This document shows positions 10,901 to 19,947 of a DNA stretch of 64,000 nt, one piece after another; position 1 is the first letter of the stretch, and every line of letters begins with the position of its first letter. The position numbers were made by a program, and so were the translations under genes. Location: NCBI RefSeq assembly GCF_003573695.1, contig NC_039359.1:95105275-95169274 (forward strand), written 5' to 3'. Below the pieces are notes generated by a model that saw only the letters and a program-made list of their open reading frames with translations, was not told the DNA's origin and searched no databases. This DNA is from Papaver somniferum (lineage: Eukaryota > Streptophyta > Magnoliopsida > Ranunculales > Papaveraceae).

Positions 10901-12068
10901 CTAAAGAATTGATGTTACGATGCAATATTGATGTTGATAATTTGCCTCTTATTGGTGGTGGAGATGATTATAAAATTTGGGACTTGGACAGTAAGGTGTT
11001 TTCACTGTCAAGTCGGCCAAGGCTGCTATTCGTGGGCCAGCTGAAATTTTGCCAGCTGCGGCACTCTTCTCTAGAAGTGTTATACATCCTACTTTGGGTG
11101 TGCAGTATTGGAAGCTATTTTATAAACAGTGTTGTGCTTCTGATGATAATGTTATGAAGAAACTGGTAGGGAGATGCCTTCTATGTGTCGTTTATGTAGA
11201 GAAGATTGTGAAGATGTTAGCCATATTACTTGGCATTGCAAAATTGCCAAAAGAATTTGGAAGTGGGCAGCTGAAATTTTCAGATTGACGCCGAATGAGG
11301 ACCTGGTGGCCTCCTACAAGGCTGCAAAGGGCGGAGTCGAATGATTAAGGATCTGTGGCTTGTTGCAAATCTTGCAATAGTTACGGAGCTGTGGAAGATG
11401 CGTAACAAAGCTTATTTTGAGAACAAGCAGATTCGTTGGCTGGAGTTTAAAGGAGAGTTCATCAGGTAATTCGTGATAACTCTATTAGATTGAAGGGCCA
11501 TATGCATAATACTTTGGATGATTTGCGTATTGTTAATTTCTTTAGAGTGACGCATAGATCTTGCGATCACTCTAACCCAGTTGAAGTTACTTGGAGCCAC
11601 CAAATCCTGGTGAGATTATGATTGTTGTGATGGTGCTCTCTTGGTAATCCGGGGCAGGCTGGTTCTGGTGTTGTCTTCCGTGATTCTAGCTCGGTAGTCT
11701 TGGGAGTTCTGTGCGTTGGCCTGGGCTGGCAGACTAACTTCTATGCTGAAGTTTGTGCGGTGATCTATGGTGCTGTGTTGCTCAAAGATGGAATGTGAAG
11801 AACCTATGTGTCAGATCTGATTCGATGAGTTGTTTATATGCTCTTCAAAAAGGCGATTTGCCATGGCAGCTAATGCAGAGTGGAGAATAGCGAAGAGTTT
11901 TTATAACAATATTAGCTATATTCATAGCTACAGAGAGGCTAATTTTTCAGCGATGTCTCGGCCAAACAAGCATGTTTGTTAGCTGAGGATCATTATGAGT
12001 TTTACGAGGGTAGGCCAGGTTTTATTCATTCTGTTGAATGGCCTGGAGAGGTTTACTATCGTTTTTAG
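7983..12068 (+). pseudogene. LINE ORF2: endonuclease, reverse transcriptase, RNase H (frameshifted)
   Basis: ORF2 encodes the enzyme for target-primed reverse transcription. It begins at the ATG inside TAATG. Visible parts in order: apurinic-type endonuclease (WNAQG, a Glu in IAEPQ, GDFN near 8370, SDHSPL near 8635); reverse transcriptase (GPDGFTGSFF at 9335, GLRQGDPLSP at 9880, FADD catalytic motif at 10026); a Cys-rich zf-RVT segment near 11180-11250; RNase H remnants to the stop at 12066-12068. The frame changes near 8280, 8580, 8985, 9240, 10335, 10515, 10885, 11000 and 11160, and again in the RNase H part, so at least nine breaks are needed. It is inactive as written. Confidence 0.88.
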
Positions 12069-12166
12069 GCTTTTTAGTGTGCGGCCTTTTTGGCTTAGCA
12101 CTAAATTAGCCTGATCCTTGTACATTTTCGCTTTTTTATTCTATTTTATTGACCAAGTAAAAAAAA

Positions 12167-12182
12167 TACATTCGGTGTGATA
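12167..12182 (+). repeat. LINE target-site duplication, right copy
   Basis: Perfect match to 5660-5675, directly after the A-rich tail of the LINE. Confidence 0.9.
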
Positions 12183-14537
12183 TTGAAGATATTTTTTCCT
12201 GCTCATTACAACCGTGCATGCGGCATTTGATAGTCATCTCTTGGTTGCATATTTCCCCGAAGTCGGTTTTAGTTTGGAACATTTAGCTTATATATGCATT
12301 TGAAACATCCTACTGAGCTTACTTGAATTTTCACAGTAAGATCCTTAAATTCATGTTCATTTGATTTTAATCTTTGATGGCATTTATAATTTCTATTGTA
12401 GGGCAGTTGATCATGATGGGATTTGACGATCTTTACGATTTCTGCTGTAAGGCAGCTGATCATGATGCAAAGATTGGAATTGTTGAAGGGCTTGATGGGG
12501 ATTACTTGAGGTATTTCTTATACCTCAACGCCAGTTTGCATGATATTTCTATTGGTTAGAAAACTAAAGTCACCAAAACCAGCAGTCTCATAGGAAGGCT
12601 TCGCCTGTAACAATCTTGAATTATCATCCAACCAAAGAAAGTCTTGGCTATGATGTTTAATTTGTGAAGCTATTAATGGATACATTTGCTTCCTATGACT
12701 TTATGTACTTGCTAATTGACTTTCATGTAATATATATTCGGCATTTCTTGGAGAATTTTGGACATTGTCCCCTTTTTGTGTTGGCGTGTTGCTACTTATA
12801 TATAGTCACGTCTCTATCTGATTACAGAACTAATGAAATGTAAGTAATATGTTCCATTAACCGCAGTAAGATGCAACCAAAGATCTAAGATTCTAAATTT
12901 CACCTGGTATTTCTTATAATGGGTACTCATTTTTACTTATTTGATGGCATTCAATGGGAAGAAATACGAGAAAATTAATATTTAAAAAGTTGCTTCTTTG
13001 GTATATGCTCGAATTTAGCTAAACGCAGACATGGTTAATTTCACCTGGTATTTCTTATAATGCGTACTCACTTTTACCCACTTGATGTAATTAAGTGCGA
13101 AAAACCCACTTAAGTTTTAATGTGTTGGCTTTGGTGATTTGGCCTTGATACCTTTTTTCACATTAGGAAAGTAAATACTCCCTACTTCTTCTTTTTTGGA
13201 AAAAAAATGAGAAATTAAAGCATCTCTTTTCTAAAAAGGAAGGAAGTATCATTTTTAACAATGAGCTTATTCTCCAGACTGTTTTTAAGTGTTCTGATTT
13301 ATTTGTATTATATTATCCTTTTTTCCTTTTTTAATATAATGGTCTTCAATGGCTAAAAGACTTCTATGCATTCCAGTTGGTCAGTTTCTCTCTAACTCTA
13401 TTTCATTTATCATGAGTGGTTAATGCATACGTATTTTGAATTTCTATCAACTTTTAAGCCTATGGAGGTGCTTATGCAAGTATGTTGTGAATCCGATGCC
13501 TTTGAGTCTGAGTACTCTAGACGGGGAGATGAAGATATAGAGGTTCTAATCTCATGCCAGAACAATAGGTTCATGTAGTTAGTTTGCAGCCACAACTAGC
13601 AATTATAGTTTATAGAAGATCAAAAGTTATAAGTTCCTGCGGGTGCTCCTTATTTTGTCTAGTTGACGCTGTGCTCATTTGTCTTTAAGAATAATGTTTT
13701 TCTGTTTGCTTTTATATTTTCTTCTTAACACAAATTACCTGCTGTCGTCCATGATTTTGGATAACAGGTTGATGTGGATATACCTGCCCATGAGTATGTA
13801 TGGCTAAAAAACTAAAGAATAAAAGAAAGGGTGCGGAGTTGTCATTTGTGATACTTTCGGTAAGCTAATATGTAACCAGTGTATATGGTCTCATTAGCTC
13901 AGTGTAACCTTCACAACAGATAAGTTGAAAATAGTTTTAAACAGTTGAAATTCTCGGGATTTTTATGGATAAATATTATTTTCAAAAAAAAATCTTATTA
14001 TTTATGGGTTGGTTTCTCTCTATATAAAGCATCCCACCAGAAGCCAAGTCCCATCGTTTCGTCGACGCTTCTCTCTTCTGAGCTTTTATTAATGATTTTG
14101 TTGCCCGGTCAGTTTTGATTTGTTTTTTACCTCAGTTATTTGTTTTGCAGGATGTTTTTCCTCAGTTGTTTGTTTTGCAGGATAATGCGTGTGATTTATG
14201 ATTACCATTTTTTTGATTAATGATTTTGTTGTCAGATCAGCTTTGTTCTTTTTTTTCGGTAGGATTGTTTTGTTTTGCAGGATAACATGTGATGAGTGTA
14301 GAATTCTATTAAAAAAATGTCCCGTGGAAAGAAATTCGAAAGCATGAAGAAATTTCTCTAGGCGCTATAAGCTAGGCGCATACTCTACTTTGGAGTGAAA
14401 ATTTTGATTAAAATGAAGGATGATGTACCTGAGGGGAGTAAATCTCATCGCTTAGTTTTGCAAAATGTTTAGTGTATGTACTTCTGATTCCTTTAGATCT
14501 GTATTCATCATCTTCATCTTTTGGTACCAACCAAACT
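12183..14537. other. Gene-poor region right of the LINE
   Basis: No recognisable gene. An open frame at 12374-12559 contains two imperfect copies of GGCAGYTGATCATGATG (12402 and 12452), the second just after a TTTCTGCTGTAAG tract, and could be a decayed exon. A ~60-bp direct repeat starting TTTCACCTGGTATTTCTTATAA occurs at about 12898 and 13039. A MITE-like remnant is at about 13177-13258. At 14131-14290 a segment CCTCAGTTRTTTGTTTTGCAGGAT is repeated two to three times. Confidence 0.4.
13177..13258. repeat. Stowaway-like MITE remnant
   Basis: The left end ATACTCCCTACTTCTTC and the right end GGAAGGAAGTAT form an imperfect inverted repeat of about 80 bp in total. The TACTCCCT-type end is typical of Stowaway MITEs. 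Similar single ends occur at 18103 and 31876. Confidence 0.35.
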
Positions 14538-14550
14538 ATTTCTAGAACTT

Positions 14551-15808
14551 TTTTTTTTGATGCAAACAGAACTTAATATTAAATCATAATATTACATAAC
14601 TTCTAAGTTAACTTCCTTTCATCCCTTACCAGTATATCAAGTTCAGTAGGGATGTTACATCCAAAATCAAAGGAAGTTTTCTCCGATCTAGCCTTATGAG
14701 CTATAACATGGGCTAAATTATTTGGAAAAATACATAGTTATAGATAACATATGTCTTATTTCATCTACATAACTCTGATTCATCCAGTGGACTACTGAGC
14801 TGACATTGCTGATAGCACTAATTAAATTTTTACAGTTTGTTTCAAAAACAACATTCCTGAGATTGATTTCTTTGGCCCACATAATAGCATGTTTCATGGC
14901 CAAACATTCAGCTTGTTCTGGATCTAATCCTCCATAGAAGTGCTTGCCCCTGATTCCTTTGGTTGTACCTGCAGACTCTCTTATCATAAGTTCAACGCCA
15001 ATTTCTTTGGAAGAGTAATCAGAAGAAGCATCAACATTCATCTTAAAATAATTAACTGATGGAGGAGACCATTTCTGGATGTTTGCATTAGGAGAATCCT
15101 TGTTATATTGAGATTCTTCTTTCATACAGAGTTGCACTAGGCTTTTAACCTGATGACAAGTGAACCAGCAGCTAACATTTTTATTCTCAAAAACTTTGAT
15201 ACATCTGTTTTTCCGGATTTTCCATGTTGTACATATTAAAGTGAATAACCACAAGGTGTTATCATCTGTATGTTCTACATCAGAGAACCAACTGGAAATC
15301 CAAGTCGACACGTTAATTCTCTGTCTCTGTATATTATCCATATTCACATTCATTTTTAACCAGATTGATCGTGCGTAATCACAATCAATAAGAAGATGTT
15401 GAAGAGTTTCTTCTTGAAAGTTACAGAAAGTGCAAGAGGTGGTTATATCCCTCTTGTAATAACTAATTTTTGCAGAAATTGGAACAATATTCCTTAAACA
15501 TTTCCAGAGGAATAACTTGACTTTATGTGGAACTTTAGTTTTCCACAAATTCCTCCAGACTACTTTAGGGAATAATCTATGTTATTCACTTTGTGAAGAA
15601 GAAGAATTAGTCAGAACTTTATAAGCAGATTTAACTGAAAATTCTCCAGTTCTGTTTGGCTCCCAAATTAATCTATCCTGACCTTGTTGGGTTAATCTCA
15701 TCTGAAGGATCAAACTAGCAATATTATCAAGGAAGAGATTTCTAATTAAATCAGTATTCCATCTTCTTGGATTCTGCAACATAAGATCTGAAACATGCAC
15801 TATAAACA
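14551..15808 (-). mobile_element. 5'-truncated LINE with target duplications
   Basis: A 1.26-kb 3' LINE fragment on the minus strand. Its poly(A) tail reads as T's at about 14549-14558. The 13-nt duplication ATTTCTAGAACTT flanks it perfectly at 14538-14550 and 15809-15821. The sequences and domains differ from the LINE at 5.7 kb, so this is another LINE family. Confidence 0.88.
14603..15808 (-). pseudogene. LINE ORF2 C-terminal fragment (zf-RVT, RNase H)
   Basis: Only the C-terminal part of ORF2 is present. In order on the minus strand: the segment before the zinc domain (15582-15809, ending in a stop after VKSAYKVLTN); a zf-RVT domain with the WKTKVPHKVKLFLWK opening and a C-x2-C...H-x4-C-like Cys/His set (CTFCNF...HLLIDC) near 15400-15545; and a plant-type RNase H (FKMNVDAS, AEC, FETNCKNL) at about 14740-15060. 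Frame breaks lie between 15548 and 15582 and near 14735, after which coding continues to a stop at 14603-14605. It is a dead insertion remnant. Confidence 0.85.
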
Positions 15809-15821
15809 ATTTCTAGAACTT

Positions 15822-16278
15822 GACAACAATTGTTTGTTAAGGTCCTTAAGGAGATGCTATGAAGATCTTCCGATTTTATGGTTTTAAGAATTGCATTTAT
15901 TGGTTTGTTGTGATCGGTATTAAGCAACATAGTTAGTGGAAGATGGGACGATGGAGGTAGAGATGTAAGTGTACGACTTGGTGGGGGTGGAATAGGTGCG
16001 GGAAGCCTCGCAGTTCTAGGGTGCGTGTTAGTTTGGCGCCCCCGTTCGTGTGAACAGTGGGGGTGCATTTGTTGTAGGTGTGGTGTTGGTGCCCGGTAGT
16101 GGCACAAGAGATTTTGTGTTTTTTTAGTACTCCTAAGTTTTTGATAATATTAGCAAATTCTGCTTATACTTAAATGCAAGAGTTTATCATGGTTTTTTTC
16201 TTTTTTCTTTTTAGCATTTTGGTCTTCACTACATCGCTCGTGTAGTGATCTATTTATTTTTTGACAGATTATGCAGTG
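15822..16278. other. Intergenic, nothing recognised
   Basis: A minus-strand open frame over 15751-16107 is Pro/His-rich with no family signal and crosses the LINE border, so I do not treat it as a gene. Confidence 0.4.
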
Positions 16279-16293
16279 ATTTTCATCTCACTA

Positions 16294-16516
16294 TTATTTT
16301 TTTTGATCGGTCAAAAGGAGAATTCATTGAAAATAAGGCACTTAAGGGGTACCTTAACCCAATAAATACAACCGAAAACAAATGGAAACCAATATGGGAG
16401 TCGAACACCAAAAAGAATGAAAAAAATTACAAGAGCAAGAGTGACACATACACTTGCTACTCCACGCTCTCTTAAATAGGACGATAGAAATTTGAATCAC
16501 ATAAACAAACTACCAT
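16294..16516 (-). mobile_element. Short retroposon (SINE or LINE end) with target duplications
   Basis: A 223-bp insertion lies between perfect 15-nt copies of ATTTTCATCTCACTA (16279-16293 and 16517-16531). It begins with a T-tract followed by GATCGGTCAAAAGGAGAATTC, i.e. a poly(A)-ended retroposon on the minus strand. No tRNA-like A/B boxes or ORF were seen, so a severely 5'-truncated LINE is as likely as a SINE. Confidence 0.8.
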
Positions 16517-16531
16517 ATTTTCATCTCACTA

Positions 16532-17780
16532 ATTATTTACCAAAGATTTTTTATTTCGCTTACAAATTTATATCGTTCTCTCTGCTACCAATCCATGCTA
16601 GGATTAGGTTTGTTCGAACAATATGTAATTAAACGATGGATTAAAAGATATTTGCCAGGAAAGTACCAATGGAGTCCCAATGTGGAAAGAGGCGTTTTTT
16701 TAGTAAATCAGGCAACCCTTAATTATGATGATTTGGAATAGTTGTAGAGAATAGTTGAACGAATTAAGTCTATGTAACAGCTTGTCATACATCTCCATTC
16801 TCAACTAGCTATACACCCTTGTTGTAGTCATTCTTAAAATAATTATCATAGGTGATGGGAACCTGAGCCATTAGCTAGCCATGGCCTATAGAGCTTGATC
16901 TTGATCGCACATGTACAAAAGTTTTTTTTTTTTCTTTTTTTTTATCGCACATATACAAGACTATTGATACACGTTAACCTAGCAATTCCGATATATTATA
17001 AGATGGTGCAACAACAAGGCGGGAAGAAAAGTGGTTATGATCCTTTATGTTCACTGGTAAGTAAGTTGTGTCTTGGTTGTTTGGGTGTATAAAAATAGTT
17101 AATGGATAATATCTGGGAGAATTAATGGGGATGGGAAATAGAAAAAATAAGGATAGTAAATAGGAAAAACCAATTATTAAGTTATTCATTTCCCCAGATT
17201 TTGGTGTTGTACCTTTCTTAATAACTTATGCATCCACAATTAGGTGGTTTTAGGATGTGCGTGTAACCCTGTAAATTTCGTAAATAAATGAAAATTTTGA
17301 CATCCTAAAAGCTATTTATATTTATTTTTTTCTACATCATGCATACAATAGGTAATAAGCCGATAATAGAGTGTATAATTGCCTAATTTGTTGTTGACAT
17401 AATTATGAAGTGCAGATCTTAGTCAATAATCACCGTCAAGCTATTCATAATTTTACTTTTCAAAAAAGAAATTAATACTTTGAAACGTATATCCTGATAG
17501 TGTTATATGTCTAATTTTCCGTCAAATAGAGATCAATATTTTGTAACGTAGTATTAGTATTAGCTTAATTCCTAAAATTCAAGCAAAAAAAAGGAAGTAT
17601 TTCCAGTTGAATATTGTTTTGTTCCACAACAATGTAAGTAGTTTTTACTATGTTCTCTTAATTTCTATATGGTTTTTTTAAAAATAACTAAACACTAGAC
17701 ATGGAGAAGCGTATATGTTCAGTTATTATCTCAACAAGACAGTATGAAAACTATAAGCAAAAGCTTAAGGAGCTAAATAT
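16532..17780. other. AT-rich intergenic region with one exon-like patch
   Basis: No gene was identified. A poly(T) tract near 16920-16942 is flanked by near-identical ATCGCACAT(G/A)TACAA copies, probably a trace of a tiny insertion. The exon-like patch at 17003-17056 is listed separately. Confidence 0.4.
17003..17056 (+). other. Possible orphan first exon (18 codons)
   Basis: ATG opens MVQQQGGKKSGYDPLCSL and runs in phase 0 into CTG|GTAAGTAAG, a strong 5' splice site. No following exon was recognised. It may be a fragment of a gene or chance. Confidence 0.2.
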
Positions 17781-17783
17781 AAT

Positions 17784-17935
17784 GGGTCCAAGAGCATAGC
17801 TCAGTGGTATGCCATCAACTCCAGTAAGGAGGAAGTCAGAGGTTTGGCGGGGTTGGGTCTAGTAGTGGGGCTAGTCCAACTGGCTGGATTTGGGTAAGGG
17901 CCTGGGTCCAGCTTTAGCCTATCAAAAAAAAAAAA
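17784..17935 (+). mobile_element. tRNA-derived SINE
   Basis: About 150 bp starting GGGTCCAAGAGCATAGCTCA. It has a good pol III A box (TAGCTCAGTGG, 17797-17807), a decayed B box (near GAGGTTTGGCGGG), and ends GCCTATC followed by 12 A's. A short direct repeat AAATATA may be the target duplication. The pattern suits an Au-like plant SINE. Confidence 0.6.
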
Positions 17936-18439
17936 TATATAAAGTCATAATACACTTAATGGTTTTTATTTTCAACTAAAAATATAGGCATGTCCACATA
18001 AATCTAAGATTGCACTTGCCATATCAATGAACTATGCAGGTAATTTTGTTACCATTATCTCTATATTTTGTATCCCCATTTAGTATTTGATTCTGTTTTT
18101 CTATACTCCCTCTGTTTTTGGAAAAATGAAAGTATCTCTTTTTCAGAAACATAAGGAGTATTTTCTTTCGTTTGATGATTTCCATGTAAAAATAGTTTTA
18201 GGTATATGTGGAGAAAAAAAACAACTAAATAAGATCATTGAGCAGCCAAACAAAATCCCTGCACAATCTTCATTCTACCAAAATTACTACAGGCTTTGAA
18301 GATGTTACAAGTCGATGACTATTTATTTGTTTTTCTTACCATTGCATTAACTTTTTACTAATTTATTGAATGCTTCGTGGAGTGCTGAATTTTTTTTAGT
18401 TCATAAGTTATGGCTAGCTCATGAATATAAGAAATACCC
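17936..18439. other. Intergenic
   Basis: AT-rich. A Stowaway-like end (ACTCCCTCTGTTTTTGGAAA) at 18103-18122 lacks a clear partner. Nothing else was recognised. Confidence 0.35.
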
Positions 18440-18900
18440 CTCTTGTGTGAATTTTCTAATCATTAGATCATCAGCAACATTAAGACATTCAACTTCATCG
18501 TGGGCTATATTGAAACACCTTGGGCAAAGACTATGTGATTGTGTTTCCCGATGAAAGCGTACCCATTTGGATCCTCATGCAGTTGTGTTCCACCATCCTC
18601 CTTTACGAAGGGATTTCGATAGGTTGATGTTGATTCTAGCTGTAATTGTACTTCCAAAAGTTGGTTTACAATGGATATGTCCATATTTTTGTGCTTAGTT
18701 CTGCAATAACTTTATTGACAATAACTTCATTCACTGCAATCGCAGCATCATACTTCTTGGTTACACTTGATAACATTCCAAGGGCCTTTAGTAAGTACAG
18801 CATTCATAACGAACCATAATATTGGGCATACCAAAATCTTTCAAGGCATACTGAATGAAGACAAAAAAGGTTGTTGAATAGCAAAATCAGATAACCCCTT
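18440..18900 (-). pseudogene. Decayed DUF4283/zinc-knuckle ORF (LINE ORF1-like)
   Basis: On the minus strand 18485-18526 encodes CPRCFNIAHDEVEC, a C-x2-C-x4-H-x4-C zinc knuckle. About 80 codons upstream, 18772-18789 encodes KGPWNV, which fits the GPW motif of DUF4283. Stops and frame changes lie between them, so this is a relic. The plus-strand frame at 18366-18554 is its antisense shadow. The left terminal repeat of the mobile-domain element lies within its upstream part. Confidence 0.45.
18805..18853 (+). repeat. Left inverted repeat of the mobile-domain region
   Basis: About 48 bp, roughly 80% matched in inverted orientation by 24355-24402. Shared core: GGGCATRCC, four to five A/T, then CTTTCAAGGCATAC. 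It may be a terminal inverted repeat. Confidence 0.5.
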
Positions 18901-19204
18901 AACCCAAATTTTTTTAATGGCAACTCTGCCCTTTACGTATTAGTGTTAATAATCTTGATTAGTGATTAAATATTTTGTTTAGATATTAAGATAATTTTCA
19001 GAATTATAAGAGTTGTTTAGATGAAAAATATGAGGAAAAAAATCAAAGTTTTGGTTTGGTTAAGAAGGAGAGAAAGAGAAGGAGAAAGAGAAAATTATAA
19101 TTCTTGATTCAATGGAGGATGAGGAGGGTCATATATCATCTAAAAAACCTAGGAAAATACACATCAACTAAACCAATGATTCCCAAATGGCTGATTTCTT
19201 AGAT

Positions 19205-19790
19205 TATGAATCATGGTTCGGCGAAACAGGTTGAGGTTCGGCTCACATCTATGAGCCGAATCTACCAATTGATGAACGGTTCGGCTTACTGAATCTGTTT
19301 ACTGCATGCGCCGAACCTATAATTTCCAATTCCCACCCTTTTGCTAGACACTAGTTCTGCTTATATGAAAGTTTCATAGTAAGCCGAACAACATCCTGAA
19401 TAGCCCAGAATAGAATCATTACTAATTCGGCTTACATATCCAAATTCGTATGTGCCGAACATAAATTTTTAATTTCTGGGTTGAAATATTGTTACTGGTT
19501 CGGCACATATGGAGAATATCGTATCAGCCGAAACCTCTTATGTTCAAGGTTCGGCACATAATATGATTATCGTCTGAGCCGAACATGAATTTGTTAATTT
19601 TTGGGTTAAAATACTGTTCGCGGTTCGGCACATATTGAGGATATCGTATAAGCCGAAACCTGTAAATGTTCATAGTTCGGCACATAATGTGATTATCGAA
19701 TGCGCCGAACCTGAAGGACAAATGATTCGGCGTGTAACTAACATTAGAGGATAAGCCGAACTCTGTAAATTCGGAACATAACTGTTAAGC
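19205..19790. repeat. Array of TTCGGC...GCCGAA short hairpins
   Basis: About eight imperfect palindromes of the form GGTTCGGC, 15-30 nt, GCCGAA. Examples: TTCGGCTCA...TGAGCCGAA (about 19231-19260), TTCGGCACATA...AAGCCGAAACC (about 19623-19660) and a similar one at 19499-19533. They lie just downstream of the mobile-domain gene; the same motif fills its introns 1 and 2. Confidence 0.75.
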
Positions 19791-19947
19791 TATTCATTAA
19801 AACATGAAATTGACGGTGTCCATAACCCAATCCCAGCACCATTAAAAACAAAGTTCAGCACCTTAAAGCAAAGGTGTTTGCAACACCATAAAAGTGTACT
19901 TAAAACTTAAGAAAAAGTGTACCATAAAAGTGTACATAAAAGGGCAT

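Larger units (their letters stand above)
5676..12166 (+). mobile_element. Full-length L1-type LINE retrotransposon
   Basis: A 6.49-kb non-LTR element lies between perfect 16-bp duplications. It has a 100-nt 5' leader, ORF1 (nucleic-acid binding), ORF2 (endonuclease, reverse transcriptase, zinc-binding region, RNase H), a 98-nt 3' UTR and a short A-rich tail (12159-12166). The domain order is that of plant L1-clade LINEs. The perfect target duplication points to a fairly recent insertion, yet ORF2 carries many frameshifts, so this copy cannot make ORF2 protein as sequenced. Confidence 0.92.

Noticed and set aside
15751..16107. Minus-strand Pro/His-rich frame of 118 codons
   Set aside because: It crosses the LINE target duplication, has biased composition and no motif.
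17784..17935. A functional tRNA gene
   Set aside because: Only the A box is good; no cloverleaf forms and there is a poly(A) tail, so it is a SINE.
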